Shown here: in pieces, positions 37,941 to 47,530 of the stretch
How the letters are laid out: each line of letters opens with the position of its first letter
Numbering within the stretch: the stretch's first letter is position 1
NCBI GenBank assembly: GCA_016235165.1
Contig: JACRLX010000007.1
Location: 124,001-188,000, forward strand
Length of the DNA: 64,000 nucleotides
Reading direction: 5' to 3'
From: Rhodocyclales bacterium
GTDB taxonomy: Bacteria > Pseudomonadota > Gammaproteobacteria > Burkholderiales > Rhodocyclaceae
Made by a program: the position numbers and the translations under genes
Notes under the pieces: generated by a model
Told to the model about the DNA's origin: nothing
Databases searched by the model: none
The model's input: the letters and a program-made list of their open reading frames with translations, nothing else

Positions 37941-38326
37941 TCATGGTTTGCGGGCCACCATGCCGATCAGCGCCGAGCGACCGCTGTGGCCGCGGCCTTC
38001 GCTGACATCTTCCTCATACTCGACCAGTTCCTCGATCTCCCAGTCGTTGAAGGCGGCGCGCAGGATCTGCGGCGTATAGAGGTTCTCCAGCACGCCGGGG
38101 CCGCCGGTAGCGTAGTCGATCTGTTTCGGCGTATAGCCCTGGAGCAGGACACGGCCACCGCGCCGGGTGAGTTGTTTCATCCCTCGCCATCGGCCACGCA
38201 CAGAGCTGTGCTGCCGTTGCGCAGCGGGTCGGCGCGATGGGCGAGAAAGCGGTTGGGTTCGGTGCCGAAGAGTTAGTCGTCGCCGGCATCGCTGTAGCGC
38301 AGATTCCATCGGGTCAACTGGTCCAT
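37941..38326 (-). pseudogene. Decayed TehB/SAM-dependent methyltransferase gene
   Basis: The N-terminal part ('MDQLTRWNLRYSDAGDD', a stop codon, then 'LFGTEPNRFLAHRADPL', 'STALCVADGEG') matches class I methyltransferases near tellurite/thiopurine types. It then jumps, in another frame, to a C-terminal part ('GGRVLLQGYTPKQIDYATGG', 'SGRSALIGMVARKP'). The central SAM-binding half, roughly 100 codons, is deleted. An in-frame stop plus an internal deletion make it a clear pseudogene. A 79-residue C-terminal product from the ATG at 38180 is possible but unlikely to work. Confidence 0.8.
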
Positions 38327-38646
38327 TTTCGGTCCCTGAAGACGTGGTTCGTCGGGACCAATCTTAACCCCTGACTCAAAATCACCGTGCCGCCGGCGCC
38401 GACTTTTCAAAACGCTGATCCCTCGCATGCTCGCTTTCTCCCTGTTCATATGATTCATCCTCATCACTTCCTGAAAACCCGTTTTTGCGTTCAATCGGTC
38501 CCCCTCCAGGAACGAAAGTTCGGCTCACGCCCCCTATGGGGCACGATGGATATGTTTGGATCTGAATGGCTTTGTCGTATGTCGATGACACGGCACCGCT
38601 GGCCGGGCGCCAGCGGCAAACGCCGCTGCGCTTGACCCCGGCCGCC
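38327..38646. other. Gap between the methyltransferase remnant and the next gene
   Basis: Contains one dispersed repeat copy (38383-38407). No gene, RNA or terminator is recognised in the rest. Confidence 0.5.
38383..38407 (+). repeat. Dispersed short repeat, copy 4
   Basis: CACCGTGCCGCCGGCGCCGA then CTTTT. It lies about 55 bases upstream of the pseudogene start, facing away from it. Confidence 0.65.
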
Positions 38647-38913
38647 TTACGCGGCAACCATGTCCATCAGGTCCTCGACGCGATAACGCGTGCCATCCGC
38701 GAACTCGACCGCTTCGACGTCGCTGCCCATGGCGCCGACCAGGGCGACCAGGAGTTCGCCGCACTTCAGCATCAGGTATTGGCCGCAGTCGCTGGATTCC
38801 ACGGCCAGGTCCGCCAATCCGATACCGGCGGCGAGGCGCAGGGTGCCGCTGGCATCGGCGGCAGGCAAACCGCCGGTCGGCTCGTCCTCATCGAGGGTTG
38901 CGTTTTCCCACAT
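38647..38913 (-). CDS. Small acidic protein of unknown function
   Basis: An 88-residue acidic protein with two Cys ('SSDCGQYLMLKCGELLVAL') and a C-terminal 'ADGTRYRVEDLMDMVAA'. No family recognised. I chose the second in-frame ATG (38913) because GGGAGAG lies 6 bases before it. It stands alone downstream of the flavoprotein gene at 39052 on the same strand. Confidence 0.6.
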   Translation of the reverse strand: MWENATLDEDEPTGGLPAADASGTLRLAAGIGLADLAVESSDCGQYLMLKCGELLVALVGAMGSDVEAVEFADGTRYRVEDLMDMVAA

Positions 38914-39051
38914 GTTGTTCTCTCCCATAGTGCGCCGGCATCGCGACCAGCCTTGCCGGTCGCATACGGCCGAACGAACATAACAGCTTGTCTGGAAGAA
39001 AACACCTGTCAGAAATGACAGGTTTTTGTCGAATTTTTACGATTTATTGCG

Positions 39052-39512
39052 TCAGGACGGCAAAAACTCGTCCCGATGGCCGAAGCCCTTGCCGTTGTCG
39101 ATGAAGTACATGCGCTCCGGCACCAGCCGGTACCAGGCGATGCGCGCCAATGCCTCGACGATGGCAGGCGGGATTTTCGCCAGCGGGCTGATGATGGGAA
39201 ATTTCCCGGCGTAAGCGGCGCGGGCACGACTTGCCTCTTCGCCTTGCAGCTGTTCGACCCGGCCTTCGAGCTGGACGCCCTTGATCTGCCGCCAGTCGTC
39301 GTAGTCTTCCTGTATCGTCGCCGCGCAGCGGCCATCCTGCGCCAGGTTGGCGCCGTGGCGCGATTTGGGCGATGACAGGAAGATCAGCGCGCCATCGACC
39401 CAGGCATAAAACACGGCGGCGGCCCAGGGGCCATCCGCGCCCTGCGTCGCCAGGGTCATGACCTTGTGGTTCGCCAGATAGGCGGCAAGCTCGGGCGGCA
39501 GCGGTGCCGCCA

Positions 39513-39513
<1 letters not shown>
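39052..39513 (-). CDS. Pyridoxamine 5'-phosphate oxidase-family FMN-binding split-barrel protein
   Basis: A 153-residue split-barrel protein: 'HKVMTLATQGADGPWAAAVFYAWVDG', 'SRHGANLAQDGRCAATIQED' and 'VQLEGRVEQLQGEE' are typical of small FMN- or F420/heme-binding members. Its ATG overlaps the stop of the sigma-54 regulator by one base (TGATG), so it is made together with the phenol regulator. A role in flavin handling or redox sensing is possible but unproven. Confidence 0.82.
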
Positions 39514-41264
<1,751 letters not shown>

Positions 41265-41376
41265 ACTCTCACTCTCCTCCTCGCGGCCCGCCCTTTTACA
41301 AGGCGATGCTGCACCCTGCCTTGATGGATGTCAAACGGTCCGCGGGACACCCCCGATCCGCCAGGCATCACCGTCC

Positions 41377-41392
41377 CTGATCGAAACATCAA
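41377..41392. promoter_or_regulatory. Upstream activating sequence 1 (weak)
   Basis: CTGATCGAAACATCAA matches the XylR/DmpR-type palindrome TTGATCAATTGATCAA at 11 of 16 positions. Its centre lies 41 bases (about four helix turns) from the strong site. Confidence 0.5.
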
Positions 41393-41417
41393 AACCACTC
41401 CGCGGACGGCACGAAAT

Positions 41418-41433
41418 TTCACCAATTGATCAA
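41418..41433. promoter_or_regulatory. Upstream activating sequence 2 (strong)
   Basis: TTCACCAATTGATCAA matches TTGATCAATTGATCAA at 14 of 16 positions, the consensus bound by XylR-class regulators. It lies about 165 bases upstream of the sigma-54 promoter, a normal looping distance. Confidence 0.72.
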
Positions 41434-41456
41434 GCGTCGATTTTCAGCGTCCGGAT

Positions 41457-41480
41457 CGCCGTAGCGCTGGCGCCGACTTT
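41457..41480 (+). repeat. Dispersed short repeat, copy 5
   Basis: CGCCGTAGCGCTGGCGCCGA followed by CTTT. It lies between the activator sites and the sigma-54 promoter, about 110 bases before the -24 box, so it may set the looping distance. Confidence 0.65.
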
Positions 41481-41593
41481 CGCATGGCATTTTTGCTGCA
41501 CCCGCATATACGCCGCACCCCCATACCCACCGAGGGCTGCCCGCCACGGCTGACGCGGTGCACGAGCGAATGCGGCATTGCATCAAGCGCCGC

Positions 41594-41609
41594 TGGCCCA
41601 AGCCTTGCC
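41594..41609 (+). promoter_or_regulatory. Sigma-54 (-24/-12) promoter of the pps-ppc operon
   Basis: TGGCCCAAGCCTTGCC matches TGGCAC-N5-TTGC with GG and GC exactly 10 bases apart. Transcription would start near 41621, about 63 bases before the ppsA ATG. The nearby XylR-type activator supports it. Confidence 0.78.
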
Positions 41610-41683
41610 TTATGTCGTCTGCTCCGGCCACATGACCGGGACCCATCAACCGCAGGCTCAGAACAATTCCGAGGAGACACTCC

Positions 41684-43519
41684 ATGAAGTTTCCAGTTCC
41701 GCATGACGTGAAAGCCGCCACCATTCCCGGTACCGAAGGCTGGGAAAGGATGTACCCGTATCAGTACCAGTTCGTCACCGACGACCCGGAACGCAACCAG
41801 TACGAGAAGGAGACCTTCTGGTTCTACGACGGCCTGCACTATCCCGAGCCGCTCTACCCCTTCGACACCATCTGGGACGAGGCCTGGTTCCTCGCCCTGT
41901 CGCAGTTCAACAACCGCATCTTCCAGGTGCCGCCGGTGCGCGGCGTCGATCACCGCATGATCAACGGCTACGTCTATATCTCGCCGGTGCCGGTCAAGGA
42001 TGGCGCCGAGATCGGCAGCCGGGTGCCCAATTTCATGGAGCGCGCCGGCTACTACTACAAGAACTGGGATGCGCTGGAGGCCAAGTGGAAGACCAAGATG
42101 GAGGCCACCATCAAGCAGCTCGAGGAACTGAAGATCGAGGGCCTGCCCGAGCTGGAAGACATCTCGGTGGTGAATGACGCCATCGGCGAATCCAAGGGCT
42201 ACCACCTGATCAAGAACTACGACGACTTGATCAACCTCGGCATCAAGTGCTGGCAGTACCACTTCGAGTTCCTCAACCTCGGCTATGCGGCCTATGTCTT
42301 CTTCATGGACTTCACGCAGAAGCTGTTCCCCTCGATCCCGCTGCAACGGATCACGCAGATGATCTCGGGCATCGACGTGATCATGTACAAGCCGGACGAC
42401 GAGCTCAAGGAACTGGCGAAGCAGGCCGTGGCGCTGGGCGTCGATGGCGCCGTGGTCGGCAACCGCGACTGGGTCGCCGTCAAGCTGGCCGTCGAGAAGC
42501 TGCCCAAGGGCGCCGAATGGCTGGCGGCCTTCGAGAAGGCCCGCTACCCCTGGTTCAACATCTCCACCGGCACCGGCTGGTTCCACACCGACCGCAGCTG
42601 GAACGACATGCTGGACATTCCGCTCTCCGGCATCCAGACCTACATCGGCAAGATCAAGGCCGGCGTCAGCATCGACCGTCCGGTCGAGGAAGTACGCGCC
42701 GAACGCGACCGCATCACCGCCGAATATCGTGCGCTGATCACCAACGAAGCCGATCTCAAGCAGTTCGATGAGCTGCTGGGCTGCGCCAAGACCGTGTTCC
42801 CCTATGTCGAGAACCACTTGTTCTACGTCGAGCACTGGTTCCACTCGGTGTTCTGGAACAAGATGCGCGAAGTCGCCGCGATCATGAAGGACCACGGCAT
42901 GATCAATGACATCGAGGACATCTGGTACCTGCGCCGCGACGAGATCAAGCAGGCGCTGTGGGACGTGGTCACCGCCTGGGCCACCGGCGTCAAGCCGCGC
43001 GGCAGCTTCACCTGGCCGCCGGAAATCGAGTGGCGCAAGGGCGTGATGGAGAAGTTCCGCCAATGGAGCGCGCCGCCGGCCATCGGCATCGCGCCCGAGG
43101 TGATCCAGGAGCCCTTCACCATCGTGCTCTGGGGCGTCACCAACAAGTCGCTGGCCGACTGGGCCTCGGTGCAGGAGGTGTCCGATCCGGATAGCATTTC
43201 CGAGCTCAAGGGCTTCGCCGGCAGCCCCGGCATCGTCGAGGGCAAGGCCCGCGTCTGCCGCAGCGCGCAGGACATCCGCGACCTGCTGGAAGGCGAAATC
43301 CTCGTCGCACCGACGACTTCGCCGTCCTGGGCGCCGGCCTTTGCCAAGATCAAGGCCTGCGTCACCGACGTCGGCGGAGTCATGAGCCACGCCGCCATCG
43401 TCTGCCGCGAATACGGCATGCCGGCCGTGGTGGGCACGGGCCACTCGACCAAGGTGATCAAGACCGGAATGATGCTGCGGGTCGACGGTTCGTCGGGCGC
43501 CATCACCATCACTCGCTGA
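41684..43519 (+). CDS. ppsA: Phenylphosphate synthase subunit A (phosphotransferase, PEP-synthase C-terminal-like)
   Basis: First step of anaerobic phenol breakdown: phenol plus ATP gives phenylphosphate, AMP and Pi. The 611 residues match the central and PEP-utiliser mobile part of PEP synthase. The phosphoryl-carrying His lies in 'GGVMSHAAIVCREYGMPAV', which I count as His569, the residue known for the Thauera enzyme (from memory). GGAGACAC precedes the ATG. It is the first gene of the operon, driven by the sigma-54 promoter. It is separated from ppsB by a REP-type inverted pair. Confidence 0.93.
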   Translation: MKFPVPHDVKAATIPGTEGWERMYPYQYQFVTDDPERNQYEKETFWFYDGLHYPEPLYPFDTIWDEAWFLALSQFNNRIFQVPPVRGVDHRMINGYVYISPVPVKDGAEIGSRVPNFMERAGYYYKNWDALEAKWKTKMEATIKQLEELKIEGLPELEDISVVNDAIGESKGYHLIKNYDDLINLGIKCWQYHFEFLNLGYAAYVFFMDFTQKLFPSIPLQRITQMISGIDVIMYKPDDELKELAKQAVALGVDGAVVGNRDWVAVKLAVEKLPKGAEWLAAFEKARYPWFNISTGTGWFHTDRSWNDMLDIPLSGIQTYIGKIKAGVSIDRPVEEVRAERDRITAEYRALITNEADLKQFDELLGCAKTVFPYVENHLFYVEHWFHSVFWNKMREVAAIMKDHGMINDIEDIWYLRRDEIKQALWDVVTAWATGVKPRGSFTWPPEIEWRKGVMEKFRQWSAPPAIGIAPEVIQEPFTIVLWGVTNKSLADWASVQEVSDPDSISELKGFAGSPGIVEGKARVCRSAQDIRDLLEGEILVAPTTSPSWAPAFAKIKACVTDVGGVMSHAAIVCREYGMPAVVGTGHSTKVIKTGMMLRVDGSSGAITITR

Positions 43520-43542
43520 TGCAATGACACACCAAGGCTAAC

Positions 43543-43623
43543 CGTCATACCGGCGAACGCCGGTATCCAGTGGGCAAGGCAATGTGCTTCGTCGCCTGGA
43601 TTCCGGCTTTCGCCGGAATGACG
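43543..43623. repeat. REP-type inverted pair inside the pps-ppc operon, copy A
   Basis: Two 28-base units face each other: CGTCATACCGGCGAACGCCG...CCAG and CTGG...CGCCGGAATGACG. Each carries its own hairpin (ATACCGGCG/CGCCGGTAT and ATTCCGGC/GCCGGAAT). A like pair is at 46916-46988. The CGTCATTCC...GGAATGACG ends mark a common dispersed palindrome of proteobacteria. Confidence 0.8.
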
Positions 43624-43649
43624 AACCTTGGGTACGGAAAGGTTCAAAC

Positions 43650-44777
43650 ATGGGTAGCGTTTCGGCAGTGATGGAAGCCCGACTGGAGGCTGGTATGGAC
43701 TGTGCCAAGCCCATCGTGTGCTGGTTCGAGGAGGTCAACAAGGACTCCGTGGCCCTGGTGGGGGGCAAATGCTCCTCGCTCGGGGAACTCATCAACGCGG
43801 GGGTGCGGGTGCCGCCGGGCTTTGCCCTGACGACACGCGGCTACGCGCAGTTCATGCGCGATGCCGGCATCCAGTCCGAGGTCAACGGCCTGCTCGCTGG
43901 CCTCGACCACCAGGACATGGACAAGCTGGAGGAAGCCTCGCGCCTGATCCGCGAGATGATCGAGTCGCGCCCGATGTCCATCGAGCTGGAGGACCTGATT
44001 GCCGAGTCCTACCGCAAGCTGTCTGTCCGCAGTTGCATTCCGGCGGTCCCGGTCGCGGTGCGTTCCAGCGCCACGGCCGAGGACCTGCCCGGCGCCAGTT
44101 TCGCCGGGCAGCAGGACACCTATCTCTGGATTCGCGGTGTCGACAGCGTGATGCATCACGTGCGGCGCTGCATTTCCAGCCTCTACACCGGGCGTGCCAT
44201 CGCCTACCGCATGAAGATGGGCTTTCCGCACGAACAGGTGGCGATCAGCGTGGGCATCCAGAAGATGGCCAATTCGCTGACCGCCGGCGTGATGTTCACG
44301 ATTCACCCGACCAACGGCGACCGCTCGGTAATCGTCATCGATTCGAATTTCGGCTTCGGCGAGTCGGTGGTTTCCGGTGAGGTGACGCCGGACCATTTCG
44401 TCGTCAACAAGGTGGCGCTGGACATCCTTGAAAGAACCATTTCGACCAAGACGGTCTGCTATACGGTGGACTTCAAGGAACAGAAATCGGTGGCCCTGGA
44501 AGTGCCCTTCGAGCGCCAGAACATCCAGTCGATCGTCGACGACGAAATCACCGAACTGGCCTGGATGGGCAAAAAGATCGAGCAGCACTACGGCCGCCCG
44601 ATGGACATCGAATGGGCCATCGACAAGGATCTGCCGGCCGGCGGCAACATTTTCATCCTGCAGGCGCGGCCGGAAACCATCTGGAGCGACAAGCCGAAGG
44701 CGCCCGCCAGCAGCGGTGCGATGTCGGCCATGGATTTCATCGTCTCCAGCCTGATCGCCGGCAAGAAAGTGAGTTGA
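43650..44777 (+). CDS. ppsB: Phenylphosphate synthase subunit B (PEP-synthase N-terminal-like)
   Basis: A 375-residue protein matching the N-terminal ATP-binding domain of PEP synthase: 'VALVGGKCSSLGELINAGV', 'VPVAVRSSATAEDLPGASFA', 'GVMFTIHPT', 'GESVVSGEVTPD' and 'LQARPET'. It binds ATP and passes the beta-phosphoryl group to the catalytic His of PpsA. Together A and B mimic one PEP synthase split in two. The ATG at 43650 follows the REP pair; the ppsC ATG is 3 bases after its stop. Confidence 0.93.
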   Translation: MGSVSAVMEARLEAGMDCAKPIVCWFEEVNKDSVALVGGKCSSLGELINAGVRVPPGFALTTRGYAQFMRDAGIQSEVNGLLAGLDHQDMDKLEEASRLIREMIESRPMSIELEDLIAESYRKLSVRSCIPAVPVAVRSSATAEDLPGASFAGQQDTYLWIRGVDSVMHHVRRCISSLYTGRAIAYRMKMGFPHEQVAISVGIQKMANSLTAGVMFTIHPTNGDRSVIVIDSNFGFGESVVSGEVTPDHFVVNKVALDILERTISTKTVCYTVDFKEQKSVALEVPFERQNIQSIVDDEITELAWMGKKIEQHYGRPMDIEWAIDKDLPAGGNIFILQARPETIWSDKPKAPASSGAMSAMDFIVSSLIAGKKVS

Positions 44778-44780
44778 ACC

Positions 44781-45449
44781 ATGATCGTCAGAAACTGGAT
44801 GCAGCCCAATCCGATGGTGATCAACAGCGACACCCTGCTGTCGGAAGCCAAGCGCATCCTCACCGAACACAATCTGCACGGCCTGCCGGTGGTCGACGGC
44901 GGCCGCCTGCGCGGCCTCATCACGCGCGCCAATTGCCTGCGTGCCGCGCATTTCGCGCTGCGTACGCAGAACACCGACGAGCTCAATTTCTTTTCCAACC
45001 GGCTCAAGGTCAAGGATCTGATGGTGCGCAACCCGGCCACCATCGACGCCAACGACACCATGGAGCATTGCCTGCACCGCGGCCAGGAACTCGGCGTGGC
45101 CCAGTTTCCCGTGATGGACGAGGGTCAGGTGGTGGGCATCATTTCCGCCAACGAGATCTTTTCCCTGGCCGCCCATTTCCTCGGCGCCTGGGAAAGGCGC
45201 AGCGGGGTGACCCTGGCACCGCTGGAGATGAAGCCGGGACTGATCGGCCGCATCACCGACATCGTCGAAGCCGCCGGCGCCGAAGTCCAGGCCGTCTACC
45301 CGATCGGCAAGCCCGAGGACATCAATCTGCAGGAGCACCACCGCAAGAAAGTCATCATCCGCTTCCACTGCGCGGATACCCCGAACGTGGTCAGGGCACT
45401 TGAAGACGCCGGATTCCCGGTCGTCGAGTCGGTGCAGGCCAAACACTGA
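44781..45449 (+). CDS. ppsC: Phenylphosphate synthase subunit C (CBS-domain activator)
   Basis: A 222-residue protein with two CBS motifs ('WMQPNPMVINSDTLLSEAKRI' region at the N-terminus; 'DLMVRNPATIDANDTMEHCL' region in the middle) and an ACT-like C-terminal part. In Thauera the third subunit strongly stimulates phenylphosphate synthase. CBS pairs usually bind adenine nucleotides, which suits an ATP/AMP-using enzyme. It starts 3 bases after ppsB and is followed by the first carboxylase subunit after 37 bases. Confidence 0.92.
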   Translation: MIVRNWMQPNPMVINSDTLLSEAKRILTEHNLHGLPVVDGGRLRGLITRANCLRAAHFALRTQNTDELNFFSNRLKVKDLMVRNPATIDANDTMEHCLHRGQELGVAQFPVMDEGQVVGIISANEIFSLAAHFLGAWERRSGVTLAPLEMKPGLIGRITDIVEAAGAEVQAVYPIGKPEDINLQEHHRKKVIIRFHCADTPNVVRALEDAGFPVVESVQAKH

Positions 45450-45486
45450 AGCGCATTCCGAATTTTCCACAAAGGAGTCTGACCCC

Positions 45487-46905
45487 ATGGACTTGAGGTA
45501 CTTCATCAACCAGTGCGAAGCCGCCAACGAGCTGAAGCGGGTCGCCGCCGAAGTCGACTGGAACCTGGAAATCTCGCACGTCTCGAAGCTGACGGAAGAA
45601 AAGAAGGGCCCGGCCCTGCTGTTCGAGAACGTCAAGGGCTACAACTCGCCGGTGTTCACCGGGGCGTTTGCCACCACCAAGCGCCTGGCCATCATGCTCG
45701 GCCTGCCGCACCACCTGTCGATGTGCGAATCGGCCCAGGCCTGGATGAAGAAGACCATCACCTCCGAGGGTCTGATCAAGGCCAACGAGGTCAAGGACGG
45801 TCCGGTGCTGGAGAACATCATCTCCGGCGACAAGGTCGACCTCAACATGTTCCCGGTGCCGAAGTTCTTCCCGCTCGACGGCGGGCGCTACATCGGCACC
45901 ATGGTCTTCGTCGTATTGCGCGACCCCGAGACCGGCGAGACGAATCTGGGCACCTACCGCATGCAGATGCTCGACGAGAAGACCTGCGGCGTGCAGATCC
46001 TGCCCGGCAAGCGCGGCGAGCGCATCATGAAAAAATACGCCAAGCTGGGCAAGAAGATGCCGGCCGCCGCCGTGATCGGTTGCGATCCGCTGATCTTCAT
46101 GGCCGGCACGCTGATGCACAAGGGCGCCAATGACTTCGACATCACCGGCACGGTGCGCGGCCAACCCGCCGAGTTCCTCATGGCGCCGCTGACCGGCCTG
46201 CCGATCCCGGCCGGTGCCGAGATCGTGCTCGAAGGCGAAATCGACCCGAACAACTTCCGCCTCGAAGGCCCCTTCGCCGAATACACCGGCTACTACACCG
46301 ACGAACTGCACAAGCCCATCCCCAAGCCGGCGCTGGAAGTGAAGCAGATCCTCCACCGCAACAACCCGGTGCTGTGGGCCACCGGCCAGGGCCGCCCGGT
46401 CACCGACGTGCACATGCTGCTGGCCTTCACCCGCACCGCGACGCTGTGGACCGAGCTGGAGAAGATGAAGATTCCAGGCGTGCAGTCGGTCTGCGTGCTG
46501 CCCGAATCCGCGGGCCGCTTCTGGGCCGTGGTCTCGATCAAGCAGGCCTACCCCGGCCATTCGCGCCAGGTGGCGGATGCCGTGATCGGCAGCAACACCG
46601 GCTCCTATGGCATCAAGGGGGTGATCACGGTTGACGAAGACATCATGGCCGACGACCTGCAGCGCGTGTTCTGGGCGCTCTCCTGCCGCTACGACCCGCT
46701 GCGCGGCACCGAGATCATCAAGCGCGGCCGCTCGACGCCACTCGACCCGGCGCTCGATCCCGACTCGAACAAGCTGATCACTTCGCGCATCCTGATGGAC
46801 GCCTGCATTCCGTATGAATGGAAGCAGAAGCCGGTCGAAGCGCGCATGGACGAGGAAATGCTGGCCAGGATCAAGGGCCGCTGGACCGAATATGGAATTG
46901 ACTGA
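45487..46905 (+). CDS. ppcB: Phenylphosphate carboxylase, UbiD-like subunit (beta type)
   Basis: A 472-residue UbiD-family decarboxylase/carboxylase subunit. Carboxylation of phenylphosphate at the para position gives 4-hydroxybenzoate. The conserved Arg region is 'GTYRMQMLD' and the Glu motif 'LEGPFAEYTGYY', as in UbiD enzymes that use prenylated FMN. Length (about 53 kDa) and place as the first ppc gene fit the beta subunit; the alpha and beta labels could be swapped. AAAGGAG lies upstream of the ATG. A REP pair separates it from ppcD. Confidence 0.9.
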   Translation: MDLRYFINQCEAANELKRVAAEVDWNLEISHVSKLTEEKKGPALLFENVKGYNSPVFTGAFATTKRLAIMLGLPHHLSMCESAQAWMKKTITSEGLIKANEVKDGPVLENIISGDKVDLNMFPVPKFFPLDGGRYIGTMVFVVLRDPETGETNLGTYRMQMLDEKTCGVQILPGKRGERIMKKYAKLGKKMPAAAVIGCDPLIFMAGTLMHKGANDFDITGTVRGQPAEFLMAPLTGLPIPAGAEIVLEGEIDPNNFRLEGPFAEYTGYYTDELHKPIPKPALEVKQILHRNNPVLWATGQGRPVTDVHMLLAFTRTATLWTELEKMKIPGVQSVCVLPESAGRFWAVVSIKQAYPGHSRQVADAVIGSNTGSYGIKGVITVDEDIMADDLQRVFWALSCRYDPLRGTEIIKRGRSTPLDPALDPDSNKLITSRILMDACIPYEWKQKPVEARMDEEMLARIKGRWTEYGID

Positions 46906-46915
46906 TTGCAAGCTC

Positions 46916-46988
46916 CGTCATTCCGGGGCGGCGCAGCCGAACCCGGAATCCAGGCGGCTTCTGGATTCCCGCTTGCGCGGGAATGACG
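46916..46988. repeat. REP-type inverted pair inside the pps-ppc operon, copy B
   Basis: CGTCATTCC...GGAATCCAG faces CTGGATTCC...GGAATGACG, with the inner hairpin ATTCCCGC/GCGGGAAT. It is the same arrangement as 43543-43623 and lies in the ppcB/ppcD gap. Confidence 0.8.
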
Positions 46989-47004
46989 AGCAAAACTCAA
47001 GGAA

Positions 47005-47520
47005 ATGAACATGGACAAGGCAAAAGACATCAAGCTGTGCATCCTCGACGTCGATGGCGTGATGACCGACGGCCGCATCGTGATCGACGACAACGGCGTC
47101 GAGACGCGCAACTTCGACATCAAGGACGGCATGGGCGTCGTCGTCATGATGATGAGCGGCGTCGAAGTGGCGATCATCACCTCGAAGAAGTCCGGCGCCG
47201 TGCGCCACCGCGCCGAGGAACTCAAGATCAAGCGCTTCCACGAAGGCATCAAGAAGAAGACCGAGCCCTACGAGGCGATGCTCGCCGAGATGGGCATCAC
47301 CGACGCACAGGTGGCTTACGTCGGCGACGACCTGGTGGACCTGTCGATGATGAAGCGGGTCGGCCTGCCCATCGCGGTGAATGACGCGGTCGAGGACGTG
47401 AAGAAGCACGCCGCCTACGTGACCCAGGCGCGCGGCGGCCACGGCGCGGTGCGCGAAGTGGCCGAAATGATCCTCAAGGCCCAGGACAAGTGGGACAAGG
47501 TCCTGGCCAAGGTGGGCTGA
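47005..47520 (+). CDS. ppcD: Phenylphosphate carboxylase delta subunit (HAD phosphatase-like)
   Basis: A 171-residue (about 18 kDa) HAD-family protein with motif I 'LDVDGVMTDGR', 'IITSKKSGAVRHRAEEL' and motif IV 'YVGDDLVDLSMM', close to KdsC-type phosphatases. In Thauera the 18-kDa subunit is needed for net phenylphosphate carboxylation, likely freeing phenolate from phenylphosphate next to the UbiD core. It lies between the two UbiD-like subunit genes. Confidence 0.92.
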   Translation: MNMDKAKDIKLCILDVDGVMTDGRIVIDDNGVETRNFDIKDGMGVVVMMMSGVEVAIITSKKSGAVRHRAEELKIKRFHEGIKKKTEPYEAMLAEMGITDAQVAYVGDDLVDLSMMKRVGLPIAVNDAVEDVKKHAAYVTQARGGHGAVREVAEMILKAQDKWDKVLAKVG

Positions 47521-47530
47521 GGAAACAACG

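Larger units (their letters stand above)
41265..41683. promoter_or_regulatory. Regulatory region between the phenol regulator and ppsA
   Basis: The 419-base divergent region holds two XylR-type palindromes (41377-41392, 41418-41433), a dispersed repeat copy (41457-41480) and the sigma-54 promoter (41594-41609). No other gene is seen in it. Confidence 0.75.

Noticed and set aside
43644-45635. A 663-codon minus-strand frame over ppsB and ppsC
   Set aside because: Shadow of real genes on the plus strand, with no recognisable motifs.
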